Positions 32,488 through 41,881 are shown, counted from the stretch's first letter. The stretch: DNA of 64,000 bases from Mucilaginibacter saanensis (GCF_014200575.1 NZ_JACHBZ010000005.1:124001-188000); one strand, 5' to 3'. Program-made: numbers and translations. The notes: generated by a model not told the origin, from the letters alone.

Positions 32488-32847
32488 ATGTCTGACGAAG
32501 CTATAATAAAGCGATTAAAGGTAATTGTAAAGGAGTACGGCGGTCAGCTGGGCCTTGCGGGGGCCATTGGCGTTGATCAGGGTTTTATAAGCAAGGTGAT
32601 CAATCAAAAGCAAGATATCAGCTACTATCTTATCCGTAAGCTTTGTTTTCAGCTCAAGTATTCGCCGGAGTGGCTTATTTTAGGTACCGGCGAAAAAAAG
32701 ATAGATAAGCCAGAATCGGCCAAGTTAATTACAGAGATCCAGATGATGCGGACAGAGGTAGATATCTTACACGCTCGTATGCGTGCTTACGAAATAGAGA
32801 TCAAGGAACTACGTGATCAGCTACAGCTTGATAAAAAAGCAGGGTAA
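32488..32847 (+). CDS. Small HTH regulator with coiled-coil tail
   Basis: From ATG 32,488 (MSDEAIIKRLKVIVKEYGGQ) the first 70 residues form an XRE/Cro-like HTH: LGLAGAIGVDQGFISKVINQ and DISYYLIRKLCFQLKYSPEW, followed by LILGTGEKK. The last 45 are a coiled coil (IQMMRTEVDILHARMRAYEI). This arrangement is common in phage-derived regulators of Bacteroidota. The gene ends at a strong bidirectional terminator. Confidence 0.8.
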   Translation: MSDEAIIKRLKVIVKEYGGQLGLAGAIGVDQGFISKVINQKQDISYYLIRKLCFQLKYSPEWLILGTGEKKIDKPESAKLITEIQMMRTEVDILHARMRAYEIEIKELRDQLQLDKKAG

Positions 32848-32869
32848 TTAATACGAAATTTATAAATTT

Positions 32870-32905
32870 AAAAAGACCGGTTTTATATATAAAACCGGTC
32901 TTTTT
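32870..32905. terminator. Bidirectional terminator
   Basis: AAAAAGACCGGTTTTA and TAAAACCGGTCTTTTT form a perfect hairpin with A and T runs on both sides, between the convergent HTH and TPR genes. Confidence 0.85.
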
Positions 32906-32925
32906 AGTATTGGCGCTGCCTGGGT

Positions 32926-35160
32926 TTACTTGCAATAACGTGCTGCCACAGCCGTAGCATTTTTTGATCCTAACTGGGCCGCCTTGCTAAAATCGGCACA
33001 GGCTTGTGTTTTTTCATTAAGTGCTAATTTAACAAGGCCGCGTTGCAGATACGTCGCTGCGTTTTTACTATCAAAATTGATAGCGGTTGCACAATCATTA
33101 AGAGCACCGGCCGTATCGTTCAGGGTGAGCTTTAGTGCCGCCAGATCGGCATAAGTATCGGCACTGCCGGAGCTTAATTTTAAGGCGGTAGCTAAATCGT
33201 CGGCTGCTCCCTGTTTATCACCAAGGTAATTTTTAGCAATACTGTTATGTGCGTATGCCTGGCTATATTTTGCATTCATATAAATGGCATTATAAAAATC
33301 ATCAGTAGCTCCTGCATAATCTTTTAACGCCAGTTTCACATCGCCTCTGAATAAAAAGGTTTCATCATTTGAGCTAATGGAAACCGCCTTGTCTAGATCG
33401 GCGAGGGCTGCTTTATAGTTTTTTAACTTTGCCTGTATATGCCCGCGGTTTTGGTATAAAACTGCTGAGGTATCTGATATTGGATCAATTTTTATCGCGG
33501 CATTTAAATCAGCCAGTGCCCCGTTGTTATCTTCAAAAGCAGCACGGTTTAATGCTCTTTTTAACAGGAGTGCTATATTTTGGGGATCTTTGGCAATACC
33601 GGCATCATAATCTGCCATGGCCCCGTTGTTATCGCCCGCGGCTGCTTTTGCCTCCCCTCTGAAAAAGTAAAAGTTGCCATTTGCAGGGTTTAGGGCAATG
33701 GCATTGGTAAATAGTTGTATCCCTTGGTTGGTATAGTTAAAAAAATCAGCCACTTTTCCAAGGCGCATATAAGCATCTTCGCGCTGCGGCGAAAGTGCTA
33801 TCAGCTTCTCAAAGTCCTTTACAGCACCGGCCACATCGTTTATCTTATTTTTTTCGATACCCCTGTTTAAATAGGCATAGGTGTATGAGGGGTTTATCTG
33901 TATAGCAGTGCTGTAATCACGGATGGCGGCCAGCCTGTTGCCCAGATTACGGAATGCATCCCCGCGTACCAGGTAAGCCTCGTCGCTTTTATTATTGATA
34001 TTGATGGCCATTGTAAGGTCTGCTATTACACCAGCGGTATCTTTTAAGGCCATTTTTGCCTTGCTGCGGCTGATGTAACCTTTTATATTGCTGGGGCTTA
34101 ATACTATAACAGTGTCTGCATCTGATTTGGCACCCTGGTTATCCTTAAGCTCCAGTTTCAGACCAGACCTCCGCTGGTAAGTTTCCGGGTTTTTAGGATC
34201 AAGCATAACCGCTCTATTCAGATCCACCATGGCACCATCAAAATCTTTCAGTTTCTCCTTTAATAAACCGCGGTTTAAGTAAATATCGGCCTTGTTGGGA
34301 TACTGTGCCGCCGCCTTATCAAAATAATCAAGCGTGCCTTTGCTATCACCTAATTTTCCCTGGGCGTTGGCCATGTACAAAAACAGGTTCTCTAAATTCG
34401 GGTTTATGGCGGCTGCCTTTTTATAATCCTCAATGGCACTTTTTAAATCGCCAAGATTAGCTTTGGTATTGCCACGGTAAAAATAGGCTTCGGCATTTTG
34501 AGGATTATGGTTGAGGGCAGTAGTATAATCAGCAACGGCACCACGGTAATCATTAAGGTTTACTTTGGCACCCGCCCGGTACTGATATAATTCGCCCTTT
34601 TGGGGCGTATATTTTATGGCTGTGTTGTAATCATCAATAGCTCCCTTAAAATCACCTTTGTTGTTTTTAGCCAATGCTCTTGATTCAAACAGGTCAGCGT
34701 CATTAGGGTTAAATTTTAATGCCTGGGTAAAATCGGCAATAGCACCATCAAAATCCCGGGTGTTTGATTTTGCATTCCCCCGGTAACGGTATATTTTGGC
34801 GTTTTGGGGTTCCAATATTATGGCTTTAGTAAAATCGGCTATAGCGTTAGGGTAGTCGCCTACATTGCTTTCGCAATTGGCTTTATAATAATAAGCGGTA
34901 GCAAAATTAGGCCTTAGGCTTATCGCGCTTGCATAATCATCAATGGCGGCCTTATTATCTTTTAAATTACCGTATGCATTGGCCCTGTAAAAATAAGCTT
35001 CGCTGTTTTTATCATTAAGTTGAATAGCCTGTGTAAAATACTGAATTGCTCCTTTATAATCTTTAGCATTGGCCCTGGCATTTCCATTTTGAATATAAGT
35101 GCCCGCAGTTTGCGCAAATGCAGATAAAGGGAAAAGCACAAAGAATAAGATTTTTTTCAT
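32926..35160 (-). CDS. Secreted protein with about 20 tandem TPR repeats
   Basis: A signal peptide (MKKILFFVLFPLSAFAQ) precedes 34-residue TPR units over almost the whole 744-residue chain; repeated elements such as AIxDYxxAIxxxPxxAxAYxxRG are obvious, for example GDYPNAIADFTKAIILEPQN. Solenoids of this kind are protein-interaction scaffolds in the periplasm or at the surface of Bacteroidota. The repeat number is near 20 and spacing is regular. No enzyme domain is present. It is monocistronic, with a terminator after it. Confidence 0.9.
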   Translation of the reverse strand: MKKILFFVLFPLSAFAQTAGTYIQNGNARANAKDYKGAIQYFTQAIQLNDKNSEAYFYRANAYGNLKDNKAAIDDYASAISLRPNFATAYYYKANCESNVGDYPNAIADFTKAIILEPQNAKIYRYRGNAKSNTRDFDGAIADFTQALKFNPNDADLFESRALAKNNKGDFKGAIDDYNTAIKYTPQKGELYQYRAGAKVNLNDYRGAVADYTTALNHNPQNAEAYFYRGNTKANLGDLKSAIEDYKKAAAINPNLENLFLYMANAQGKLGDSKGTLDYFDKAAAQYPNKADIYLNRGLLKEKLKDFDGAMVDLNRAVMLDPKNPETYQRRSGLKLELKDNQGAKSDADTVIVLSPSNIKGYISRSKAKMALKDTAGVIADLTMAININNKSDEAYLVRGDAFRNLGNRLAAIRDYSTAIQINPSYTYAYLNRGIEKNKINDVAGAVKDFEKLIALSPQREDAYMRLGKVADFFNYTNQGIQLFTNAIALNPANGNFYFFRGEAKAAAGDNNGAMADYDAGIAKDPQNIALLLKRALNRAAFEDNNGALADLNAAIKIDPISDTSAVLYQNRGHIQAKLKNYKAALADLDKAVSISSNDETFLFRGDVKLALKDYAGATDDFYNAIYMNAKYSQAYAHNSIAKNYLGDKQGAADDLATALKLSSGSADTYADLAALKLTLNDTAGALNDCATAINFDSKNAATYLQRGLVKLALNEKTQACADFSKAAQLGSKNATAVAARYCK

Positions 35161-35359
35161 TTAAGAATAACGGTTTACAAATATCAATAAAAAAACCATT
35201 AACAGATACAGCAAAGCTTATACCGGAAACAAAAGCCTGGTAGTGTTAGCCTAAAGGCGGTTGCGAGGATCTTAAATGAAAATAGATGGGGTATAAAAAC
35301 CCCATAATTAATTGCTTTTGTGTAGCAATCCCGTAGGAGTAATAAGTAACTAACAGATA

Positions 35360-35566
35360 TTAATGAGCATGATTTGCACTACGTCTTTTGCCGTATGCCA
35401 TAGCGGCAGTACATATCAAAATACAAAAGATAAGCGCCATTTCAATCCCAAAATGTATTAATGGGATGCGTCCTTGGTTATTTGAGAGTAAAATGCCTGC
35501 ATCTGGCAGCAGCAACCCGAACAAAGGGAAGCAGAAAAACATTCTCAATATTATTAATTTTTCCAT
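35360..35566 (-). CDS. Small two-helix membrane protein (paralogue A)
   Basis: From ATG 35,566 (MEKLIILRMFFCFPLFGLLL) the product of 68 residues has two hydrophobic stretches: about 5-25 and 43-60. The segment RMFFCFPLFGLLLPDAGILL is nearly repeated in the product of 37,451-37,675 (RIFSSFPLFGLLLPEISSLL), so the two are paralogues. No function is known. Confidence 0.55.
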   Translation of the reverse strand: MEKLIILRMFFCFPLFGLLLPDAGILLSNNQGRIPLIHFGIEMALIFCILICTAAMAYGKRRSANHAH

Positions 35567-35859
35567 AATTATTAACATTTAGTATGATAATGCTAAGGTA
35601 CACATAAAATCATTACTATTTAAATAAAAATTTAACCTTTTGCTCATTAGTACAAATGAGGGTTCTAATTTGTTTGAAGTTTGTTCTACTTTATTTTAAA
35701 GTTTATCAGTAGTAAAATAACTTAACTACTACGAAGGGTTAAACTGACTGAAAAGGCTGTTTCGCGAGTTGAACCAGTTTGTCATTTTTGATAAAAACTA
35801 TCTGCGAGGAGTTATCAGCGATTGTTAGTGAAAATTATTTTAAAATAAATTAGTTAATG

Positions 35860-35875
35860 AATGAACGCTCACTTA
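35860..35875. promoter_or_regulatory. Operator of the TetR regulator (own promoter)
   Basis: The plus strand reads AATGAACGCTCACTTA. Its complement TAAGTGAGCGTTCATT matches TAAACGAGCACTCATT at 36,502-36,517 at 12 of 16 positions. It ends 16 bp before the TetR start codon, consistent with autorepression. Confidence 0.5.
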
Positions 35876-35891
35876 TATTTGTATTGTAATT

Positions 35892-36482
35892 ATGAGGCCA
35901 CGCGACGAAAATAAAGAACAGCTGATACGCCAAATGGCTATTGAAATGATAGTGAAGCATGGTTTAGATGGGTTTGGGGTTAATAAACTGGCTAAAGCAG
36001 CGGGAGTTTCGCCCGCTACTATTTATATTTATTATAAGGATAAGGACGATTTGATTAACCGGTTATGTGTTGCTGTAGCGGGTAAAATGATGAGTCACGG
36101 TTTTAAGGGTTTTTCGCCGGAGATGGATTTTGCTGAAGGGCTAAAGATTCAATGGAAAAACCGGATGGAATACTTTATCAACTTTCCGGCCGAAATGGAG
36201 TTTATCGAGATCATGAGGTATACTCATTATTATGAAGAGGTAAGTAAATCTATCACGAAGGACTTTGGCGCGATTTTGGGCCCATTTATGGAAAACTCCA
36301 TCGCAAAAAAACAACTGATCCCATTGCCTTTTGAGATTTACTGGGCCATAGCTTTTGCACCTTTGTATCAATTAATTAAGTATCACTATCAGGGTAAAAG
36401 TTACGTGAATACTACTTTTGAACTTAATGACACATTAATGACGCAGACGCTTGAATTGGTTTTAAAGGCACTCAAACCATAA
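35892..36482 (+). CDS. TetR/AcrR-family regulator
   Basis: The HTH covers residues 8-55: LIRQMAIEMIVKHGLDGFGV then NKLAKAAGVSPATIYIYYKD, with KDDLINRL completing it. The C-terminal 130 residues are the helical ligand domain. Two related 16-bp sites, one before this gene and one before the VOC gene, suggest that it represses itself and the small operon of VOC and YciI proteins that follows. The ligand is unknown. Confidence 0.92.
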   Translation: MRPRDENKEQLIRQMAIEMIVKHGLDGFGVNKLAKAAGVSPATIYIYYKDKDDLINRLCVAVAGKMMSHGFKGFSPEMDFAEGLKIQWKNRMEYFINFPAEMEFIEIMRYTHYYEEVSKSITKDFGAILGPFMENSIAKKQLIPLPFEIYWAIAFAPLYQLIKYHYQGKSYVNTTFELNDTLMTQTLELVLKALKP

Positions 36483-36501
36483 AAAAATTTAATTTGATAA
36501 G

Positions 36502-36517
36502 TAAACGAGCACTCATT
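36502..36517. promoter_or_regulatory. Operator upstream of the VOC gene
   Basis: TAAACGAGCACTCATT shares the consensus TAARYGAGCRYTCATT with the complement of 35,860-35,875. It is 17 bp before the VOC ATG. Confidence 0.5.
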
Positions 36518-36533
36518 TATATTAATTGAAATA

Positions 36534-36902
36534 ATGAAACTTAACCACATTAATTTGCCTGTAACCGATGTAGCCGCCAGCATTAGTTTTTTTGAACAAT
36601 ACTTTAATTTTAAATGTATTGAAACCAAAGGCGATAATTTACTAGCAGTTTTACAAGGCACCGATGGATTTATACTGGTTTTAATGAGTAATAGTTTTAA
36701 CCGTAAAGGCGACTCAACCTATCCGGACGCATTTCACATCGGTTTTTTTGTTGACAGCCGCCAACAGGTAGTTGATCTGTATGATAGCCTTGTTGCCGGG
36801 GGCATTGCCATGGAGCATCCACCGGGGAGTATGCGGGGCAGTTATGGGTTTTACTTTATTGCACCAGGTAATATTCTAACTGAAGTAGCCAGTCATGTGT
36901 AA
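36534..36902 (+). CDS. VOC (glyoxalase/bleomycin-resistance-type) protein
   Basis: A single-chain VOC fold with the N-terminal metal-site His in LNHINLPVTDVAASISFFEQ and a C-terminal half closing in YGFYFIAPGNILTEVAS, where Glu is the last metal ligand. At 122 residues it is normal for a VOC protomer that dimerises. Substrate unknown: a glyoxalase or dioxygenase-like reaction on a small electrophile is possible. It sits behind the TetR-type operator, so it may protect against a compound sensed by that regulator. Confidence 0.88.
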   Translation: MKLNHINLPVTDVAASISFFEQYFNFKCIETKGDNLLAVLQGTDGFILVLMSNSFNRKGDSTYPDAFHIGFFVDSRQQVVDLYDSLVAGGIAMEHPPGSMRGSYGFYFIAPGNILTEVASHV

Positions 36903-36945
36903 CAATTTGTTTTAAATAAACTCAAATATAAATCATTCCGTTTTT

Positions 36946-37227
36946 ATGATACAAGCATCAGCCTATAAGAACCCCCACCATGTAATGCTGTTTTTTGCAG
37001 AAAAGGAAATAACCGGCGCAGAGCCCCAATGTATTTCAGAACGTATTAACTATTATGAAAGTCTTAAAAACGCTGGTAAAGTGCTTATCAGTGGTAATTT
37101 CTGGAACCAGGCCCGCAACTTTGTTATTGTATACGTATCCTCAGATATTGAACTGGAACAGATTATTGATAATGACCCGGCTATACGCCAAAACGTACTT
37201 GAATTAGTTAAGGCAATGCCTTTTTAA
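36946..37227 (+). CDS. YciI-like protein
   Basis: A ferredoxin-like alpha-beta fold of the YciI type: HHVMLFFAEKEITGAEPQ, helix RINYYESLKNAGKVLISGNF and VIVYVSSDIELEQIIDNDPA then ELVKAMPF. YciI domain proteins are small dimers of uncertain function, with some known as enzymes on chlorinated or keto compounds. It follows the VOC gene by 43 bp and is probably in the same TetR-controlled unit. Confidence 0.72.
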   Translation: MIQASAYKNPHHVMLFFAEKEITGAEPQCISERINYYESLKNAGKVLISGNFWNQARNFVIVYVSSDIELEQIIDNDPAIRQNVLELVKAMPF

Positions 37228-37450
37228 GGTTACTGCCATAGTATAGATGGTATCTTCAATAATGCCCTGTGCTATTTTTTAACAACTCATTGTGTAAAGA
37301 CAGCGTGAGTACCTGGTTATTGTTTTCATAATTATTTTCAACATTAATTATGAAATTTTAACCATTCTGAAATATTATTTTTCTTTTTACGAAAAAATAT
37401 TTGTGATATATTCCTGAAAGTTGTAAATTGAGCCTATCAAATTGTTGGAT

Positions 37451-37675
37451 ATGGAAGAATTAGCAATTTTCAGAATATTTTCAAGTTTTCCACTGTTCGG
37501 CCTGCTATTGCCCGAGATCTCGTCCCTCTTGATTACTCCTGGTAAAGGAATAGCGCCGGATCATATTTATGTGGAAGGTTTCCTGTTACTAAGCGTAATA
37601 ATTTGCACCGCAGGCATCCGGTATCATCAAAAACAGGAGCGTATTGTTAATCTGGAAATAACAACCAGCGCTTAA
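37451..37675 (+). CDS. Small two-helix membrane protein (paralogue B)
   Basis: From ATG 37,451 (MEELAIFRIFSSFPLFGLLL) the 74-residue product has two hydrophobic parts and a polar tail. It parallels the product of 35,360-35,566 in its first 25 residues and in a later ...VIICTAGIRY / LICTAAMAYG segment. The pair flanks the TetR/VOC/YciI group. No function known. Confidence 0.55.
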   Translation: MEELAIFRIFSSFPLFGLLLPEISSLLITPGKGIAPDHIYVEGFLLLSVIICTAGIRYHQKQERIVNLEITTSA

Positions 37676-37922
37676 CATTTGTATTTTGATGATTTAGGAA
37701 TCCGCTTCTAAAAGATCCTTTTATAAACCTGCATATATTTATTACCCCTTAGCCCGGTTTATTAAGCCGGGCTTATGTACTGTACTTTAGCGTCAATTCT
37801 ATCGCAAAAATTCTGTAGTTTAAAATATTATAATATACTGATGGATAGCCAATGAATTAAGGTTTTTTTATACTTTTACTGTAATGAACCTTAGTCAATT
37901 TAATCGCCGCAACCTACGTTAT

Positions 37923-38660
37923 ATGTCCTTTAATGTTTGTTCAACAAAAGCTGCATTCTTGTTTAAAGTAATACTTATCGGAGCGTTTATCTGCTGTTCT
38001 GTTACGGCTATGGCGCAGCGCAGATCGCATGCTGCATTAACTTATGGCGGCGGGGGCGGAGGCACCAATTTTGATTCGGGCTATGGTGTTACTTTTGGTT
38101 TTGGGGTTGACGCACCGTTGGGGAATCTTAAAGATGTGTATAAAGCGGCACCTGCTTATGATTTAAGCGTAGTGCGTTTCCTGGGCGATTTTACCGTAGG
38201 CCTTAACTTAGGTTATCATGTTTATAAGCCAAAAGATGACGTTGCCAGTGCAGGCGACATTACCATTGACGGTAATGCGGATGGCACTGTTACTGTTGAC
38301 AACGGTACCACAGTTTTTAGTAATTATAAGGTATACTCTGCATATGCCAGCGCTGTTTATAATGTTGACCTGTCTGATGACACCAGGCTTTACGGAGGTG
38401 CCAATATTGGTCTTTACGTTACCCATTACGCGTTTGCTTTTACTACAGATGACGGCAATTATGCCGTAGCTGAATTACGCGACAGGAATATTTATCTTGC
38501 CCCACGCCTGGGGGTTATATTTGCCCTTACTGAAAATATTGGGTTAAGTTTTGATGCCCGGTATAACTTTTTTGCCCCAACTTCCAATACACAGTATGAA
38601 AGTTCAGGCTCATTTTATACCTCAATGGCAGGTCAGGTGGGTTTAACTTATAAATTTTAA
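37923..38660 (+). CDS. Outer membrane beta-barrel protein
   Basis: From ATG 37,923 a signal peptide (about 1-31, ending VTAMAQ) leads a beta-rich chain with alternating Tyr/Val/Leu strands (FTVGLNLGYHVYKPK; YGGANIGLYVTHYAFAFTTD; NIGLSFDARYNFFAP) and a C-terminal GQVGLTYKF, the terminal Phe expected for barrel assembly. It has about eight to ten strands by eye. It resembles OmpA-like or porin-family outer-membrane barrels of Bacteroidota but has no OmpA peptidoglycan domain. Confidence 0.8.
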   Translation: MSFNVCSTKAAFLFKVILIGAFICCSVTAMAQRRSHAALTYGGGGGGTNFDSGYGVTFGFGVDAPLGNLKDVYKAAPAYDLSVVRFLGDFTVGLNLGYHVYKPKDDVASAGDITIDGNADGTVTVDNGTTVFSNYKVYSAYASAVYNVDLSDDTRLYGGANIGLYVTHYAFAFTTDDGNYAVAELRDRNIYLAPRLGVIFALTENIGLSFDARYNFFAPTSNTQYESSGSFYTSMAGQVGLTYKF

Positions 38661-38676
38661 AAATTAAGCTGCAACC

Positions 38677-39504
38677 TTAGCGGTTGTTATAGGGCTGTTC
38701 AAAAAACTCATCTACCTTTTTATTAAACTCGTCGCGGTGCTCAATAAGTGTTCCGTGGCCAGAGTTGGGTACTATCCACAAATAAGCTTTAGGTATATTT
38801 TGCGAAATAAGTACAGTATGTTGAGTAGGGATCAGGTCATGGTCGCCGCCAATTATTAACGCGGGGCATTTAATTGCCTTTAACTCCGTTAATTTGATGT
38901 TGGGCTGCAGCCAGTCAAGCATGAATACTTTCCAGTCGTTCTTCTCCTTTGCCGTTTTACGTACGTTATTCTTTTTTGCATTATAGTCTGTCTGTTCCTG
39001 TTTCCAGTAGGAAGGAATTAAACCTGTAGAATCGGGCCATAGGTTGGCCCCGGTAGCTGCAAATTTTATCACCTTTTGTGGATGGCGCATAGTCAGTTCA
39101 ATAGCATTAATGCCGCCATCGCTCCAGCCAATAACATAAGCCGAGTCAATGTGCATAGCATCAAGCAATCCTGCAAAGTCATCCGCCATCATCTCAAAGC
39201 TCAGGGAGTCACGGTCATCGCGCGATTTGCCGTGCGCCCGGCTGTCTACAGCAATAACCTTATATTTTTTTGAAAAATAGGGTATCGTATTTTCAAAAGC
39301 ATGTATGCTGCTTCCGTTACCATGAATCAATAACAGCGGTTTACCGGTACCATAAACCTCGGTATAAAATTTTATGCCGCGTACATCATAATACTTACCT
39401 GCTGCGGGGTTATTGCCATATAACGACTCTTTTTGCTGGCTGTAACCAAGCTGTGTAAACATGAAAAACACCAGTAATAAAAACAGCAATTTTTGTGCTT
39501 GCAT
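38677..39504 (-). CDS. Secreted alpha/beta hydrolase
   Basis: A signal peptide (MQAQKLLFLLLVFFMFTQLG YSQ region) is followed by an alpha/beta hydrolase: LLLIHGNGSS oxyanion segment, DSRAHGKSRDD, nucleophile elbow GWSDGG, an acid in LIIGGDHDLIP and a His in VPNSGHGTLIEH. All triad positions are present. The family spans esterases, haloperoxidase-like and C-C hydrolases; the substrate is not evident. It faces the beta-barrel gene across a short convergent gap. Confidence 0.88.
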   Translation of the reverse strand: MQAQKLLFLLLVFFMFTQLGYSQQKESLYGNNPAAGKYYDVRGIKFYTEVYGTGKPLLLIHGNGSSIHAFENTIPYFSKKYKVIAVDSRAHGKSRDDRDSLSFEMMADDFAGLLDAMHIDSAYVIGWSDGGINAIELTMRHPQKVIKFAATGANLWPDSTGLIPSYWKQEQTDYNAKKNNVRKTAKEKNDWKVFMLDWLQPNIKLTELKAIKCPALIIGGDHDLIPTQHTVLISQNIPKAYLWIVPNSGHGTLIEHRDEFNKKVDEFFEQPYNNR

Positions 39505-39743
39505 AATGATAGAGGAGTATGATATAAAAAGCTAATATATAATTTAAGTGCTAAAGCCGTGCCCTTACTTTTGAGCAGACGGGCAATTTAAAGTTGCGTT
39601 TTGATAAAAATATATGCTAACACGCTAACTAATATTACTTTTGCAACATTATTTAAGCACATTTAAATGATATAAGTAAAACAATATGCTTGTAAATATA
39701 TTTTAGATAGCATGTTTATGATACCTGTATTAATATTTTTTTC

Positions 39744-40568
39744 ATGCCAGCCTTTTTCCTGAAAAGTAATTATATAACCGCCTTTCTTTTTTCTATCATC
39801 AGCCTGTTAGCTACCACCGTTTGTTTGGGGCAGCAGGAAACCGCGGCAAAACCTAATAGCAGCTTTAAATTTAAAACCGTTATTATTGATGCCGGGCACG
39901 GGGGGAAAGATCCGGGGGCGCATGGCGCCTACTCCAAAGAAAAAAATGTAGCGCTTAGCATTGCCAAAAAGCTGCGCGACCTGATAAATAATGAAATGAG
40001 CGGTATTAAAGTAGTAATGACCCGCAGTACCGACGTTTTTATTGAGCTGCATAAACGTACCGATATTGCTAATGATAATCATGGCAACCTGTTTATATCC
40101 ATACATTGTAACTCGTCGCCACAGCGCCACGGAACCGAACGCGGAACCTTACTGCTGGTATATGGTTTTCACCGCAGCCAGGAACAGCGTGAGGCCCTGC
40201 GTGAAAATGCTTCCATTTATATTGAAAAGGATTACAAAAACAAATATAACGGCTATGGTAACGATGCCGTGGTTAATACCATTGTGCTAAACGCTTTTCA
40301 GCAAAAGTTCCGTAAGCAAAGCATCCAGTTTGGCGATCTGGTGAACCATGAGTTTAAAAAGACCGATGGCCGGCACAGCTTGGGGGTAAAGGAGCAGGGT
40401 GTGCTGGTGCTTGCTCAAAGCGGTATGCCTGCCGTACTGGTTGAAACCGGGTTTATAAACAGTCCCGCTGATGAGGAGTACTTAAACTCCAGCGCCGGGC
40501 AAAATGAAATTGCACGATCAATATTAAGAGCCTTGAAACAATACCGCAATAACCTGGAAGGGCGGTAA
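39744..40568 (+). CDS. N-acetylmuramoyl-L-alanine amidase (Amidase_3)
   Basis: Peptidoglycan amidase. Zinc ligands are His in IDAGHGGKDPGAHG, a Glu in SKEKNVALSIAKKL, and His in FISIHCNSS, with a final catalytic Glu in AVLVETGFINSPADEEYL. The signal sequence at the start (FLFSIISLLATTVCLGQ) exports it. Length 274 is normal for a stand-alone Amidase_3 enzyme, with a moderate insert between the second and third ligand regions (TERGTLLLVYGFHRSQEQRE). Cell-wall cleavage at division is the expected role. Confidence 0.93.
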   Translation: MPAFFLKSNYITAFLFSIISLLATTVCLGQQETAAKPNSSFKFKTVIIDAGHGGKDPGAHGAYSKEKNVALSIAKKLRDLINNEMSGIKVVMTRSTDVFIELHKRTDIANDNHGNLFISIHCNSSPQRHGTERGTLLLVYGFHRSQEQREALRENASIYIEKDYKNKYNGYGNDAVVNTIVLNAFQQKFRKQSIQFGDLVNHEFKKTDGRHSLGVKEQGVLVLAQSGMPAVLVETGFINSPADEEYLNSSAGQNEIARSILRALKQYRNNLEGR

Positions 40569-40772
40569 TTGGTAAGGAATGATTGAATTGAGGGGATGAT
40601 TTGGCGGCTTGTATGATCATCAGTTTACCAAATTAATGGCACCGATGGTGCTGGCTTTGTTATGGCGGTAGGGGTGTTCAAATCTGTCAAACAAAATCTT
40701 GTAATAACTTGTATTTTATATAGCAGTAACCAAGTCATATCAATCATACACTTTCAACTCAATTATTCCGAA

Positions 40773-41876
40773 ATGGCACTACAAAAAACATCCCGCAGAG
40801 ATTTTATCCGCAATGCCTCAATAGGTATTGGGGCATTGGCTATGGGGCCTGCACTGGCACAATTGGCATTGGCAAAACCTGGTAAAAAACTGGGCATAGC
40901 ATTGGTAGGTTTGGGCAGTTATGCCGGTGGTCAATTAGCACCGGCCCTGCAGAAAACCCAAAACTGCTACCTGGCCGGCATAGTCACCGGTACACCAGCC
41001 AAGGCTATTGATTGGGCAAAGAAGTATAACATCCCTGAAAAAAATATTTATAACTATCAGAACTTTGATGAGATAGCCAAAAATCCGGATATTGATATTG
41101 TGTATGTAGTGTTGCCCGTATCGCTGCATAAAGAGTACACCATAAGGGCTGCGCAGGCCGGTAAGCATGTTATTTGCGAGAAACCGATGGCGCTTAACGC
41201 CCGCGACTGCGAAGCCATGATAGCCGCCTGTAAAAAAGCAAACCGCCTGTTATCTATCGGTTACCGCCTGCATTTTGAACCCCATACTATTGAAATTATG
41301 CGCCTTGGGCAAAAAGAGATTTTTGGCAAGGTGAAAAGTATTGAAACCGGCAACGGATTTACCTATAATGGCGACCCTAACGCCTGGAGGTTAAAAAAGG
41401 CGCTGGCCGGTGGCGGCGGGTTGATGGACATGGGCATATATGCTATACAGGGATCGCGGTATACCCTGGGGCAGGAGCCCATAGCTGTAAAGGCTACCCA
41501 GGAAAAAAACCGCCCCGATTTTTTTAAGGAGGTTGATGAAACTGTTTTTTGGGAGCTGCAGTTTCCGGGCGGACAAAAAGTTACGGGCAAGTCAAGTTAT
41601 AATCATGACTGGGGGTACTTAAAGGCCGAAGCGGAGCGCGGTAAGTTTCAGTTAGAACCCGCTTACGGCTATGGCGGTATTGATGGTTTTACCAGCAATG
41701 GTCCCCTGCAGTTTCCGCAAATTGTGCAGCAGGCTGCCCAGATGGATGATTTTGCTACCTGTGTAAACCAGAATAAACAGAGCCGCGTACCAGGCGAGGA
41801 GGGTTTGAAGGATATGAAGGTGGTTGACGCCATTTACCGCAGTCTTGACTCGGGTAATTGGGAAAAAATAAGCTAA
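40773..41876 (+). CDS. Gfo/Idh/MocA-type oxidoreductase with Tat signal
   Basis: From ATG 40,773 a twin-arginine signal (SRRDFIRNASIGIGALAMGP) is followed by a Rossmann fold with LGIALVGLGSYAGGQLAPAL, EKP in VICEKPMALNARDCEAMIAA, and RLHFEPHTIEIM, typical of the Gfo/Idh/MocA family; GLMDMGIYAIQGSRY contains the conserved DMG region. NAD(P)-dependent sugar oxidoreduction is the likely activity, with cofactor loaded before export. An earlier in-frame start at 40,662 adds 37 unlikely residues. The gene is followed by a terminator. Confidence 0.92.
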   Translation: MALQKTSRRDFIRNASIGIGALAMGPALAQLALAKPGKKLGIALVGLGSYAGGQLAPALQKTQNCYLAGIVTGTPAKAIDWAKKYNIPEKNIYNYQNFDEIAKNPDIDIVYVVLPVSLHKEYTIRAAQAGKHVICEKPMALNARDCEAMIAACKKANRLLSIGYRLHFEPHTIEIMRLGQKEIFGKVKSIETGNGFTYNGDPNAWRLKKALAGGGGLMDMGIYAIQGSRYTLGQEPIAVKATQEKNRPDFFKEVDETVFWELQFPGGQKVTGKSSYNHDWGYLKAEAERGKFQLEPAYGYGGIDGFTSNGPLQFPQIVQQAAQMDDFATCVNQNKQSRVPGEEGLKDMKVVDAIYRSLDSGNWEKIS

Positions 41877-41881
41877 AAAAT

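Noticed and set aside
32926..35160. TPR repeats as a DNA-level tandem repeat or assembly artefact
   Set aside because: The DNA of the units is diverged and only the protein pattern repeats, as usual for TPR solenoids.
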